Positions 20,930-33,737 of a stretch of 64,000 nt of DNA are shown piece after piece. Within the stretch, counting starts at the first letter, position 1. Each line of letters begins with the position of its first letter. Location of the stretch: the NCBI GenBank assembly GCA_010909165.1, contig MU008169.1, forward strand, positions 1-64,000, read 5' to 3'. This DNA is from Anthoceros angustus (Eukaryota > Streptophyta > Anthocerotopsida > Anthocerotales > Anthocerotaceae). A program made the position numbers and the translations under genes. A model generated the notes under the pieces. That model was not told the DNA's origin and searched no databases. It saw only the letters and a list, made by a program, of their open reading frames with translations.

Positions 20930-22377
20930 ATGACTCGTGGAAGAGAAAACACTAATTACAACATTGTGATGAAAGGAGTGACACTAGCCTTAAAGTTGAA
21001 GGACATGGGCAATGTACCTTCATTCTCGACGACAACACAACTTTGAAGATCGCTGGAGTTCTATTTGTACCTGAAATGGCCAAGAATCTTTTGTCAATGA
21101 GCAAGATCATGCAGCTTCGAACGTATGAGATACGTGTCGCTGATGATGCCTACTGCTTTTACAGGAAGAATTCCTCTAGCGCATGTGCATTTAGAGGTAT
21201 CCTCGACCATGACTTGTACAGGACAGAACTGAGGTGTTCTCCTCATCCTGTAAGTCATTCTTCGTTTTCTGTCAATATGAAGTCAACCCAGTTAGCATCT
21301 CTGTGGCACGCACGGCTAGGACACGCTAACAGGCATAAACTTATTGACATGTCACGCATAGGTTGCCACAGAGAACCCCTACCTGCTTGTTTTAGGGATC
21401 TTCCCATCTGTGAGTCGTGCATCCTTGCCAAACAGAAAGAGCTACCATTCCCCAAAACTGCACATAGAGCAAAGACTGTCCTTGCACTTGTGCATGCTGA
21501 TATCTCTGGAAAGATCCATGAGCCATCTCTAGGTGGAGCACTGTACTATCTAACCCTCACAGACGACTTTAGTCGATACTCTTGGACCTTTCCCATGCAC
21601 CTGAAAAGCGACACTCTCATGCACTTTAAGCAGTGGCTCCCACTTGCACAAAGAAAATCTGGATGCCTACTTAAAGTCCTACATAGTGATAATGGGACAG
21701 AATTTGTCAACAATGCCTTTGATGATTACCTTCAAGAACAGGGCATTCAAAGACAACTTATTGTTCCGTACACTCAGCAACAGAACGGAGTTGCTGAACG
21801 TAAAAATCAGACGCTACTTGGAATGACCAGGAGTATGCTACTGCATGCCAACTTACCTCAAGAGTATTGGGCGGAGGTTGTGGTTACAGTCACGTATATA
21901 CTTAACAGGATACTTACCAGCTCTGTCACTGGACAGACTCCTTATGAGGTTTTCTGGCATCGAAAGCCTAGTTTGCTCCACCTCCGAGTATTTGGATCCA
22001 AGGCCTTCGCCTATATTCCTGCAGAAAAACGCAAGAAGTTAGAGGACCGAGCTCAACGTCTACTTTTTGTGGGGTACAGTGAACATGTGAAAGCGTACAA
22101 ACTCTATGACCCTGACACTCAATCATTAGTCCTTGCCCGCTGTGTCACCTTCGTAGAACCTTTGCACACACTGACTACCAACCCCACACCCTCTAACCCC
22201 TTAGAGGGAGTAGATGCAAATGAAAACTTTGATACTGTCACCTTCCCTACAGATGACGAAGAAGAACCCTCTAACCTTCCATCTGCAGATGTAGATGACT
22301 CTGTAGAGGCTCCCCCTGTTGTTGCCCCTCACCCTACAAAGAGACCCGGTGAACCAATGATGATCTCACGCCAATGA
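20930..22377 (+). CDS. pol: Copia protease remnant and intact integrase, inner element
   Basis: An open frame of 444 codons from 21,043 is the best-preserved coding sequence in the window. It holds the pre-integrase zinc site (LWHARLGH with His89 and His94; CESC with Cys123 and Cys126), the integrase catalytic triad Asp153 (HADISG), Asp216 (HSDNGTEF) and Glu252 (GVAERKNQ), then GQTPYEVFWHRKPS and the FVGYSEHVKAYKLYDP block, ending in an acidic hinge. The protease lies just upstream (20,930-21,042, VMKGVTLALKLKDMGN) in broken frame, so the given ATG is internal to the polyprotein. Integrase inserts the cDNA; all key residues are present. Confidence 0.85.
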
Positions 22378-23789
22378 TAGTTCACCCGGGTCGATGAGGA
22401 GGATGTCACACCGGACCCTGCTCAGCATTCACCGCCTCGAACCACCCCTCTGACGTTCCACATGCCATAGGCCACCTCCGGACCAATGGTTAGAACCCTA
22501 TTATCAATCCGTCGATTTTGAGCGTCTTGGCTTTGGTGCTATCACAGAATATCCTCCTAACCGAGGAACCCCTATCATGGAAGTGGTTAGAACCCTATTA
22601 TCAATCCGTCGATTTTGAGCGTCTTGGCGATTTTGGTGCTATCTGAATAAACCCCGAGAAGCCCTCCGTGGCCATTGCTCCAAGTGGCGTGCGGTGGAGG
22701 ATGAATACCAATCTACTGCTCAAGAACAAGACCTGCAAATCGCTGACCTCCCACAGACGCCAGCCATCTCTTCCTTCCTCTATGGAGACTGGATGAAGAC
22801 ACATACATGGCACGGCTGAAGGATATGAAGATCTGAACATCCCACCAAAGTGCTTAAAGCGCTCAAGTGTATATATGGACTAAAACAAAGTGGCGAATAT
22901 GCATAAGCTAAGTACCAAGTTCGAGATGAAAGACATCGGAGAACTTAAATCTGTTGGGAGTTCAAATCTTAAAAAGTGCGAGAGGAAGGGCTGCGATAGT
23001 TCACCGACATAAATACATCGGTGATATTTTGCAAGTTCAAACTTGACTAAGCTAGACCCTCAACTACTCCTTTCGCTATGGGCGTGAAACTTACCAGTCT
23101 CGGTACAATCCGGGAAGAACTTAAGGACATGAAGGATGTCCCTGAGACATACAATGGCGATCTAATCTTCTTAGCGAACCTGGACAAGGCGGATATCCGA
23201 TTACTCTGTAAGCCAGTATCACAATTTACGGAGAATCCGGGAAGAACACATTGGGCTGTTGTCATGGATTTTCCGCTATCTCAAAGGAACCCACAATTAT
23301 GGACTCTTCTATCGGAGGAGGGCGGTAGAAACTCACCCTTAGGGGTTCACGATGCCGGTCGGACGGTGATTCAGAAAAGTCTCTCCACATCTTCCTGTTG
23401 TCTTCCATGAATTGGTCGTGTAAAAGCAATCTTCCATAGCCACATCTTCCACAGGCGAGTACAAATCATTGATGATGCTTCAAAGGAGGCTAAATGGGAA
23501 AGGACCTTCCTTCATGACCTCGACGGACCAGACACCTACCCCTATCATGTGTGATAACATGTCGACCTTAGCCCTTGTCGCTAATCCACGCTTTCACGCC
23601 CGCACTAAGCATATAGAAATTCAACATCACTACATTAGAGATGTAGTGGAGCGTGGAGTCGTGAAGGTGGGTTATGTGCACACAGATTCTAACGTCGCAG
23701 ACGTGCTAACGAAAGGATTGGCAAAGCATAAACACTACCCGCATCTTTCAGGGTTAGGCCTGGACGACTATACCAAGTATTTCGGATAA
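22378..23789 (+). pseudogene. pol: Copia RT (YVDD lost) and RNase H, inner element
   Basis: RT is reduced: a piece reading DEYQSLLK-like, then KALKCIYGLKQS near 22,860, then after a gap the KLSTKFEMKDIGEL block near 22,905. The roughly 60 residues normally between them, including the catalytic YVDD, are missing. TPFAMGVKLTSLGTIREELK (23,063-) belongs to the connection region. RNase H ends well preserved: TPIMCDNMSTLALVANPRFH, RTKHIEIQHHYIRDVVERGV and LGLDDYTKYFG with stop at 23,787-23,789. Without YVDD the element could not reverse-transcribe itself, so its recent movement needed help in trans or preceded the deletion. Confidence 0.8.
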
Positions 23790-23793
23790 CTTA

Positions 23794-26700
23794 TGTGTGG
23801 TGGGGTGGGGTGGGAACCCGAAGGTTCCCTTGGGAATTGTGTTGGGTGCAAGCATGCTTTGGTGCCACACTTTTGTGCCATATGGCAAAGTACATTTGGC
23901 TATCTTGTGCTAGAGTATGAATGGTGTGAATATGAATTTTGAACCATTTACTTTTATTTATTTTATCATACTTCTTACCTTATAGTATATATATTTATTA
24001 TTATTATTAGTATGCTCTACTTTAACTTTCTACTTTTTACTTTAACCATAAAACTTAACTTTAGGTAAGTCTAAATCAGCTCACTTTACCCGTTGACAAT
24101 TATGCCCACGTTTCGGACATTGATGCGTCCCACCTCTCTCCCTTCCTCCGATCCTCGCTTCTCCCTTCCTCCTCCTCCTCCTCGCCCGTGTCCGCTTGAG
24201 CTGCTGCTTCTTGCCATGGCTCTAGGGAGCACTCATCGTTTAAGGAAGCTCGCAATTTGAGCGGGCCAAGGCTGCAAGATCGGGCTGCCCGATCGCCGAG
24301 AGATACTCCTACCTTGAGGCAAGGTATGGAATTGGCACGTTGGTGATGGGAAGCTCCGCGAGAAAGGCTTGGACGTTCGAAACGACAAGTTTTTGATGGG
24401 TTTGAAGGAGAGATTGGGAGGGCCGGACGTGTTGTCTGATGCCTTTGGCAAGGTATGAAACGAGAACATAGGCTTTGTATGGCAAGGCACAGACACACTC
24501 TCAGCTCAGGAGTGGAGGCACGTAGATGATCTATTATACCACATCTATGGGAAACGCCCAAGCAGGTGCAACTCACAGCGGGTGCCCAGGTCCATGGCCT
24601 TGGGACTTTTGGTAGAGAAAGCGTGCAAATGTGTGGGCAGCCTTCCTTTGAAGGCGGGGCGAAGAAGGAGGCGAAGGAGGCAAAGGAGGCGAAGGGAAGA
24701 ACACTGGGATGGATGAGAAAGAGGTGGAAGTTGAAGAAATGGCGTCGGAGGAGGACAAGGAGGCGATTGCGGCTCTCTCCATAGGGGCCAGCTCAGCCTG
24801 TGGCGAATCACTGAGCCGGGCGATTCGCTCCTCATTGTCTCACCTCCTAAGGCTTCTAAAGCCTCTTCTATTCCGGTGATCACGAGGTGGAGCAGGAGTC
24901 GGAGTGGAGGCCGCATTTGGTGGCCGGGCGATTACCGATTCAATGAGCAGCCAAGCTGCGGCGGAAGACTTTAGAGACATCGTCGGCAAAGGTTCGTCTT
25001 CTCGTGCGTGAGGTGTTGCCACTTTACAACATGGGCGGGTATCGGGACTCGACATGGGTGGACGGTTGTCGATGTTGGGGCACACTGTGTGGTGGGGTGG
25101 GGTGGGAACAGAAGGTTCCCTTGGGAATTGTGTTGGGTGCAAGCATGCTTTGGTGCCACACTTTTGTGCCATATGGCAAAGTACATTTGGCTATCTTGTG
25201 CTAGAGTATGAATGGTGTGAATATGAATTTTGAACCATTTACTTTTATTTATTTTATCATACTTCTTACCTTATAGTATATATATTTATTATTATTATTA
25301 GTATGCTCTACTTTAACTTTCTACTTTTTACTTTAACCATAAAACTTAACTTTAGGTAAGTCTAAATCACTCACTTTACCGTTGACAATTATGCCACGTT
25401 TGGACATTGATCGTCCCTCTCTCCCTTCCTCGATCCTCGCTTCTCCCTTCCTCCCCTCCTCCTCCTCGCCCGTGTCCGCTTGAGCTGCGCTTCTTGCCAT
25501 GGCTCTAGGGAGCACTCATCGTTTAAGGCTCGCAATTTGAGCGGCGGGCCAAGGCTGCAAGATCGGGCTGCCATCGATCTTGAGCCGAGAGATACTCCTA
25601 CCTTGGGGCAAGGTATGGAATTGGCACGATGGTGATGGGAAGCTCCGCGAAAAGGCTTGGGCGTTGAAGCGACAAGTTTTGATGGGTTTGAAGGAGAGAT
25701 TGGGAGGGCGGACGTGTCGATGCCTTTGGCAAGGTCTGAAACGAGAACATAGGCTTTGTATGGCAAGGGACACACTCGGCTCGAGTGGAGGCACGTAGAT
25801 GATCTAGTATACCACATCTATGGGAAACGCCCAAGTGGTGCAACTCACGGTGGTGCCCAGTCCATGGCCTTGGGACTTTTGGTAGAGAAGAAAGCGTGCA
25901 AATGTGTGAGCTGGGCAGCCTTCCTTTGAGGCGAAGAAGGAGGCGAAGGAGGCAAAGGAGGCGAAGGGAAGAACACTGGGATGGATGAGAAAGAGGTGGA
26001 AGTTGAAGAAATGGCGTCGGAGGAGGACAAGGAGGCGATTGCGGCTCTCTCCATAGGGGCCCGGCCGGCTACCTGGCGTCCAGGCCGGGCGGCGTTCGCT
26101 CCTCCATGTCTCACCTCCTAAGGCTTCTAAAGCCTCTTCTATTCCGGTGATCACGAGGTGGAGCAGTCGGCGGAGTGGAGGCCGCATTTGGTGGCCGGGC
26201 GGGCGATTACCGATTCAATGAGCAGCCAAGCTGCGGCGGAAGACTTTAGAGACATCGTCGGCAAAGGTTCGTCTTCTCGTGCGTGAGGTGTTGCCACTTT
26301 ACAACATGGGCGGGTATCGGGACTCGACATGGGTGGACGGTTGATGTTGGGGCACTGGCGGTGGTGCTAACCTAGTTGTGGATGCAGGATCTTTGGATAT
26401 ATTGGCTGAAGGATGGGGTGCTAGTGATTTCCTCGATCCTCGCTTCTCCCTTCCTCCCCTCCTCCTCCTCGCCCGTGTCCGCTTGAGCTGCGCTTCTTGC
26501 CATGGCTCTAGGGAGCACTCATCGTTTAAGGCTCGCAATTTGAGCGGCGGGCCAAGGCTGCAAGATCGGGCTGCCATCGATCTTGAGCCGAGAGATACTC
26601 CTACCTTGGGGCAAGGTATGGAATTGGCACGATGGTGATGGGAAGCTCCGCGAAAAGGCTTGGGCGTTGAAGCGACAAGTTTTGATGGGTTTGAAGGAGA

Positions 26701-27365
26701 GATTGGGAGGGCGGACGTGTCGATGCCTTTGGCAAGGTCTGAAACGAGAACATAGGCTTTGTATGGCAAGGGACACACTCTCTCGAGAGTGGAGGCACGT
26801 AGATGATCTAGTATACCACATCTATGGGAAACGCCCAAGTGGTGCAACTCACGGTGGTGCCCAGTCCATGGCCTTGGGACTTTTGGTAGAGAAGAAAGCG
26901 TGCAAATGTGTGAGCTGGGCAGCCTTCCTTTGAGGCGAAGAAGGAGGCGAAGGAGGCAAAGGAGGCGAAGGGAAGAACACTGGGATGGATGAGAAAGAGG
27001 TGGAAGTTGAAGAAATGGCGTCGGAGGAGGACAAGGAGGCGATTGCGGCTCTCTCCATAGGGGCCCGGCCGGCTACCTGGCGTCCAGGCCGGGCGGCGTT
27101 CGCTCCTCCATGTCTCACCTCCTAAGGCTTCTAAAGCCTCTTCTATTCCGGTGATCACGAGGTGGAGCAGTCGGCGGAGTGGAGGCCGCATTTGGTGGCC
27201 GGGCGGGCGATTACCGATTCAATGAGCAGCCAAGCTGCGGCGGAAGACTTTAGAGACATCGTCGGCAAAGGTTCGTCTTCTCAGGGGTGCGTGAGGTGTT
27301 GCCACTTTACAACATGGGCGGGGTATCGGGACTCGACATGGGTGGACGGTTGCTGATGTTGGGGC
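23794..27365. repeat. Tandem array of 1.0-1.3 kb modules after pol
   Basis: Copy 1 (23,794-25,085) and copy 2 (25,086-26,355) each start TGTGTGGTGGGGTGGGG, contain a 250 bp AT-rich part, and then a GC-rich coding-like part. Copy 3 (about 26,431-27,365) lacks the AT-rich start. The joint at 25,086 shares TGTGG and the joint near 26,429 shares TTCCT with both parents. Copies 2 and 3 are almost identical over 900 bp. Confidence 0.85.
26583..26933 (+). CDS. Array module ORF A, 116 codons, unknown
   Basis: The frame encodes SREILLPWGKVWNWHDGDGK, a basic helix region and REWRHVDDLVYHIYGKRPSG followed by SMALGLLVEKKACKCVSWAA. Partial, shorter versions lie in copies 1 and 2 at 24,300-24,650 and 25,580-25,940, where indels break the frame. 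Directly downstream, another frame reads EVEVEEMASEEDKEAIAALS, and a third ends in EVLPLYNMGGYRDSTWVDG near 27,300. The three pieces probably belong to one protein split by indels or introns. I recognise no domain. Sense is the same as the retroelement. Confidence 0.35.
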   Translation: MSREILLPWGKVWNWHDGDGKLREKAWALKRQVLMGLKERLGGRTCRCLWQGLKREHRLCMARDTLSREWRHVDDLVYHIYGKRPSGATHGGAQSMALGLLVEKKACKCVSWAAFL

Positions 27366-30300
27366 ACCTGTGGCGGTGGTGCTAACCTAGTTGTGGATGC
27401 AGGATGCTGGATATATTGGCTGAAGGATGGGGGTGCTAGTGATTTCCTGCTGATGTATGGGTGCTGGTGGTATGGGTTGCTTGTAATGTTGCTTGTAATG
27501 TGGGTGCTGGTGCACGCTTCTTTTCTTGCTCTCCGCTAGAGGCCGCTCGGTGATTTCGTGCGCTTGGGGGGGTAGTGGCTCTGATTTTGTTCCTCTTATG
27601 CCGCCCATCTTGGAGGTGCTTTCCTATTTTGAGGTGATGCCCACCTTCTTATTCTAGTGTTCTAATCGTGGTGTAAGGGCTTGGTGATCGCGCTTCTTTT
27701 TTGCTCTCTCCATAGGGCTGAGCTCGCCTGTGACGAGGTCACAGAGGGCGACTGCTTCTCGCTCCTCCCTCACCTCCTAAGGCTTCTAAAGCCTCTTCTA
27801 TTCCGTGATCACGAGGTGGAGCAGGAGTCGGGGAGTGGAGGCCGCATTTGGTGACGCGGAGCCACGATTCCAATGAGCAGCCAACGCGGAAGACTTTAGA
27901 GACATCGTCGGCAAAGGTTCGTCTTCTCGTCTGCGTGAGGTGTTGCCACTTTACAACATGGGCGGGTATCGGGACTCGACATGGGTGGACGCGATGTTGG
28001 GGCACCCGTGCGGTGGTGCTAACCTAGTTGTGGATGCAGGATCTTTGGATATATTGGCTGAAGGATGGGGGTGCTAGTGATTTCCTGCTGATGTATGGGT
28101 GCTGGTGGTATGGGTTGCTTGTAATGTTGCTTGTAATGTGGGTGCTGGTGCACGCTTCTTTTGGCGCACTGCTCTCCCGCTAGAGGCCAGCTTGTGTTCG
28201 CCGAACGGTGTGATTTCGTGCGCTTGGCTGGGGCCGTGGCCTGCTGATTTTGTTCCTCTTATGCCGCCCATCTTGGACAGTGCTTTCCTATTTTGAGGCT
28301 GATGCCCACCTTCTTATTCTAGTGTTCTAATCCGTCGTGGCTGTAAGGGCTTGGTGATGCGCGCTTCTTTTTGCTACCGCTCCCCTCAAGGCATGGTTTT
28401 CAATCGTGATTTTGTGCACTTATGGGGGGCCCGTTGTTTTCGTTGCTCTTGTGCCGCCCATCTTTGACAGGGCTCACCTCTTTCCAGGCTGATGTCCTGC
28501 TGTTTATTCTAGCGTTCTAGCTGTTGTTATCTGACGGTGTTGGTGGTGCCGGTGGTAATCTTCTGGCACTCGTGGATGTTGGATTTAAGCTAATTCGTCG
28601 TGATCGGTGCTAACCTAGTGGTGGATGCGAGGTTGAATAGATTTCTGCGCATCGGTCTTGGCGATTTCCTGGCGATGTATGGGTCTTGGTGATATGGGTT
28701 GGCTGCGATGTTCTTTGGTAACTTTGGATCTTTGATGCGCTGCTAGCGTTCATTTCGATCGTCGTCATCTTCCAGTTCTACGATCGTCGGATCTGTAAGG
28801 GCTTGGTGCATCGTATGCCCATGTGTGGCTACCGAATTTAAGCATAGGTGGTGGGCTCAAGGGGTGCTAGTTGTCTAACGTTGCTTGGATCGATTTCCTC
28901 TTGGCTCTTATCCCACTTCATCTCGCGTGCATAAATCGGTGGGGTGTTAGTGGTTGGTGCAAGCGGGTGCAACTCGCTCATCTTTGTATGATGGTGCTAA
29001 GGTCTCGTCGATCTTGGTTGTCTTTGGATCTTTGTTATGGTGTACTCGTGCTGTTGCCATCTGTTCTTCTAGAAGGTTCTTTGGGAGGTAGGCGGTGAAG
29101 GGTTCGGTCACTTAAGAGTTTTGGTATGTCTGGCTCTACATATGTTGTGAAACACGGATGCTATTGGTTTTGGTTTTCAATAGATGGGATCTTGCGGATG
29201 CCTCCGAAGCCGTTTTTCATCTTTCCAAGTTTCCATCCTTGGTTTTGGTTTTCAATAGATGGGATCTTTGATGCCTCCGGAAGCCGTTTTTCATCTGCTC
29301 CAAGTTTCCATCCTTGGTTTTCGCCACCGGAAGGCGTGGTAAGCGGATCCGTCGTGTGTAAGGGCTTGGTGATCGCGCTTCTTTTTGCTACTGCTCTCCG
29401 TGAAGGCCGGCATGGTTTTCAGGCTGTGATTTTGTGCACTTAGTGGGCCGGGGCCGTTGTTTTCGTTGCTCTTGTCTTGACAGGCTCACCTGTTTCCGGT
29501 GATGTCCTGCTGTTTATTCTAGCGTTCTAGCTGTTGTTATCTGCTGACGGTGTTGGTGGTGCCGGTGGTAATCTTCTGGCACTGGTGGATGTTGGATTTA
29601 AGCTAATTCGTCGTGATCTGGTGCTAACCTAGTGGTGGATGCAGGAGGTTGAATAGATTTGCTGCAGGCATCAGGTGCTGGCGATTTCCTGCTGATGTAT
29701 GGGTGCTGGTGATATGGGTTGGCTGCGATGTTCTTTGGTAACACGGATCTTGCTGCGCTAGCGTTCTTCTGATCGTCGTCATCTTCGGCGTTCTGATCGT
29801 CGGATCATAAGGGCTTGGTGCATGCGTATGTGGCTACCGAATTTAAGCATAGGTGGTGGCTGCGAAGGGGTGCTAGTTGTCTAACGTTGCTTGGATCGAT
29901 TTCCTCTGTTGGGGCTCTTATCCCACTTCATCTCGCATGATGCATATCGGTGGGGTGTGGTTGGTGCAACTGCAACTCTGCTCATGTATGATGGTGCTAA
30001 GGTCTCGTCTTGATCTTGGTTGTCTTGTGGATCTTTGTTATGGTGTACTCGTGCTGTTGCCATCTGTTCTTCTAGAAGGTTCTTTGGAGGTAGGCGTGAA
30101 GGGTTCGGTCACTTAAGAGTTTTGGTATATACTGCTGGCTCTACATATGTTGTGAAACATGCTATTGGTTTTGGTTTTCAATAGATGGGATCTTGCGGAT
30201 GCCTCGAAGCCGTTTTTCATCTTGCTCAAGTTTCCATCCTTGGTTTTCGCCACGGAAGGCGTGGTAAGCGGATCCGTCGAGTTAGTTCTCCTTGGTGACC

Positions 30301-30395
30301 CGGGCATTGAAGGGTGCACAGTCACGGTTGTTGTCCACGGTCTAGGTCGGTTTGGTACCCTTGTATTAGAGGACCATTAGTCATATCCGCCTTTT

Positions 30396-30764
30396 GTGTG
30401 TTCATATACGCACTTGTGTGTTTTGTGTTCAATGTTTCTTCATGAGTCTCACTTGTGGCGGTTGCCCCATCGTCCATGTGTGAAAATATATCCATGGCGG
30501 AGTTGTGCTACTTGCACACCTCCTAAGGCTTCTAAAGCCTCTTCTATTCCAGGTGATCACGAGGTGGAACGGGAGTCGACAGGAGTGGAGGCCGCATTTG
30601 GTGACGCCGGGGCAGAGCGACACGATTCCAATGAGCAGCCAACTGCAGCGGAAGACTTTAGAGACATCGTCGGCAAAGGTTCGTCTTCTCAGGGCTGCGT
30701 GAGGTGTTGCCACTTTACAACATGGGCGGGGTATCGGGACTCGACATGGGTGGACGGTTGCTGA
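30396..30764 (+). CDS. Array module ORF B, 122 codons, chimeric
   Basis: The frame joins a segment ending ATC (from the module whose normal continuation is seen at 32,240 and 33,625) to TPPKASKASSIPGDHEVERE, VEAAFGDAGAERHDSNEQPT and AAEDFRDIVGKGSSSQ. The joint lies in CACCTCC at 30,517-30,523. The hydrophilic second half also occurs at 24,840-25,000, 26,100-26,270, 27,120-27,280 and 27,770-27,930, usually frame-broken. The best-preserved reading here suggests a real coding exon ending at the AAAG/GTTCGT boundary near 30,679. No family is recognised. Confidence 0.35.
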   Translation: MCSYTHLCVLCSMFLHESHLWRLPHRPCVKIYPWRSCATCTPPKASKASSIPGDHEVERESTGVEAAFGDAGAERHDSNEQPTAAEDFRDIVGKGSSSQGCVRCCHFTTWAGYRDSTWVDGC

Positions 30765-33108
30765 TGTTGGGGCACCTGTGGCGGTGGTGCTAACCTAGTT
30801 GTGGATGCAGGATGCTGGATATATTGGCTGAAGGATGGGGGTGCTAGTGATTTCCTGCTGATGTATGGGTGCTGGTGGTATGGGTTGCTTGTAATGTTGC
30901 TTGTAATGTGGGTGCTGGTGCACGCTTCTTTTTGCGCATTGCTCTCCCGCTAGAGGCCAGCTTGTGTTCGCCGAACTGTGTGATTTCGTGCGCTTGGGGC
31001 CGTGGCACTGATTTTGTTCCTCTTATGCCCATCTTGGGTGCTTTCCTATTTTGAGGCCGATGCCCACCTTCTTATTCTAGTGTTCTAATCCGTCGTAAGG
31101 GCTTGGTGATCGCGCTTCTTTTTGCTCTCCGTGAAGGCCGGCATGGTTTCTAATCGTGTGATTTTGTGCACTATCGGGCCGGGCCCGTTGTTTTCGTTGT
31201 TTTGCCGCCCATCTTCGGCTGTGGCTCACCTGTTTCCGGTGATGTCCTGCTGTTTATTCTAGCGTTCTAGCCGTTGTTATCACCGACGGTTGGTGGTGCC
31301 GGTGGTAATCTTCGCACGGTGGATGTTGGATTTAAGCTAATTCGTCGTGATCTGGTGCTAACCTAGTGGTGGATGCAGGAGGTTGAATAGATTTGCTGCA
31401 GGCATCGTGTCGATTTCGGCGATGTATGGTGCCGGTGATATGGGTTGGCTGCGATGTTCTTTGGTAACTTTGGATCTTTGTGCGCTGCCAGCGTCCTGCT
31501 CAGCGTCCATCTTCCAGTTTCTACCGTCGGATCTGTAAGGGCTTGGTGCATGCGTATGCCCATGTGTGGCTACCGAATTTAAGCATAGGTGGTGGTCATG
31601 AAGTTGTCTAACGTTGCTTGGATCGATTTCTCGTGCTCTTATCCCACTTCATCTCGCAGTGCATAAATCGGTGGGGTGTTAGTGGTGCAAGCGGGTGCAA
31701 CTCGCTCATCGTATGATGGTGCTAAGGTCTTGAGGCTGGTTGTACCGTGGATGTTATGGTGTACTCGTGCTTGCCATCTGCTCTTCTAGAAGGTTCCGGG
31801 AGGTAGGCGTGAAGGGTTCGGTCACTTAAGAGTTTTGGTATGTCCGCTGGCTCTACATATGTTGTGAAACACGGATGCTATTGGTTTTGGTTTTCAATAG
31901 ATGGGATCTTGCGGATGCCTCGGAAGCCGCTTTTTCATGCCGCCCAAGTTTCCATCCTTGGTTTTCGCCACCGGAAGGCGTGGTAAGCGGATCCGTGTGT
32001 TAGTTCTCCTTGGTGACCAGTGCATTGAAGGGTGCCCGTCACGCTTGTTGTCCGCTGCGCCTAGGCCGTTTGGTACCCTTGTATTAGAGGACCATTAGTC
32101 ATATCCGCCTTTTGTGTGTTCATGTACGCACTTGTGTGTTTTGTGTTCAATGTTTCTTCATGAGTCTCACTTGTGGCGGTTGCCCCATCGTCCATGTGTG
32201 AAAATATATTAGGCGGAGTTGTGCTACTTGCACACCTCCTGCTTTGCTGGTCACTAGGCCACCGACCAATTACCCATATCGGACGATCGTTTGGTTCGTT
32301 GACCCTTGGTCATGATGGATGGTGATCACTTTACCTGTGGACATTGATCCGGGTTCGAACTTGGTGAACAATTTGTACATTCTAATGGGTTCCTTATTTC
32401 CGGACCATGCTTGGCAAGCGCTTGACGTGGCCACAAAAGTGAAGGGGAGCTTGCATTGCTCCTTGCACAAGCCGAGGAAGAGGAGGCATTGTCTACAAAG
32501 GCGTTTGCGAGCAAAATAAGTTGAATGACTCGGTTGGTTTTCGACTTTGTGATTGCTCGTGTCGTGGCGGCGTCATCTCGACCGGTTTGTAATTGTGCGG
32601 AGATCACCTCTTGTGCCCAACAATGTACTTGACCACTACTTATTAACGTCTTTGGGCGATTTGAGTGCAGTAGGATGCTGTTGCTCGTGTGAAAGAGCAA
32701 GCGCAAGTGGTGGATGCAGGAGGTTGAATAGATTTGCTGCAGCATCGTGCCGGGCGATTTCGCGATGTATGGGTGCTGGTGATATGGGTTGGTCGATGTT
32801 GCGGTAACCCGATGCCGGTGCGCGCAGCTGCCCAGGTTCTCGCCGTCATCTTCCAGTTCTCTGATCGTCGGATCTGTAAGGGCTTGGTGCATCGTATGCC
32901 CATGTGTGGCTACCGAATTTAAGCATAGGTGGTGGTCAAGGGGGTGCTAGTTGTCTAACCTTGCTTGGATCTGATTTCCTCTGTTCAGGCTCTTATCCCA
33001 CTTCATCTCGCAGCGTGCATAAATCGGTGGGGTGTTAGTGGTTGGTGCAAGCTGGTGCAACTCTGCTCATGCTGTATGATGGTGCTAAGGTCTCGGTGCT
33101 GATGCTGG

Positions 33109-33552
33109 TTGTACTGTGGATGCTGTTATGGTGTACTCTGGTGCCTGTTGCCATCTGTTCTTCTAGAAGGTTGCTGGGAGGTAGGCAGTGAAGGGTTCGG
33201 TCACTTAAGAGTTTTGGTATGTCTGCCTGGCTCTACATATGTTGTGAAACCTGGATGCTATTGGTTTTTTTGGGTTTTCAATAGATGGGATCTTGCGGAT
33301 GCCTCCGAAGCCGTTTTTCATGCCGCTCCAAGTTTCCATCCTTGGTTTTCGCCACCGGAAGGCGTGGTAAGCGGATCCGTCGAGTTAGTTCTCCTTGGTG
33401 ACCCGGGCATTGAAGGGTGCACAGTCACGGTTGTTGTCCGCCGCACGCCTAGGCCGGTTTGGTACCCTTGTATTAGAGGACCATTAGTCATATCCGCCTT
33501 TTGTGTGTTCATGTACGCACTTGTGTGTTTTGTGTTCAATGTTTCTTCATGA
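33109..33552 (+). CDS. Array module ORF C, 147 codons, unknown
   Basis: The frame reads WDLADASEAVFHAAPSFHPW, then PPEGVVSGSVELVLLGDPGI and EGCTVTVVV. Equivalent but broken frames occur at 29,126-29,443, 30,159-30,380, 31,901-32,098 and 34,650-34,850. The final part (CVFMYALVCFVF) is probably out of the native frame, since the nucleotide sequence GTTCATGTACGCACTTG is also read in other frames by neighbouring ORFs. No domain is recognised. Confidence 0.3.
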   Translation: MYCGCCYGVLWCLLPSVLLEGCWEVGSEGFGHLRVLVCLPGSTYVVKPGCYWFFWVFNRWDLADASEAVFHAAPSFHPWFSPPEGVVSGSVELVLLGDPGIEGCTVTVVVRRTPRPVWYPCIRGPLVISAFCVFMYALVCFVFNVSS

Positions 33553-33737
33553 GTCTCACTTGTGGCGGTTGCCCCATCGTCCATGTGTGAAAATATATCC
33601 ACGGGCGGAGTTGTGCTACTTGCACACCTCCCTGTTTTGCTGGTCACTAGGCCACTGACCAATTACCCATATCGGACGATCGTTTGGTTCGTTGACCGGT
33701 TGGTCATCGATGACCGTGGTGATCACTTTACCACCGT

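Noticed and set aside
24100-24916. Long minus-strand frames across the 24-27 kb modules (158, 123, 127, 182 codons)
   Set aside because: The plus-strand readings are more protein-like and carry splice-like edges in the same sense; the minus frames are Ser/Pro/Arg-rich shadows.
23794-25375. The repeated 290 bp TGTGTGGTGGGG segment as an LTR pair
   Set aside because: It lacks TG...CA ends, a PBS or a PPT at either copy, and its repetition is explained by the 1.29 kb tandem duplication with a TGTGG joint.
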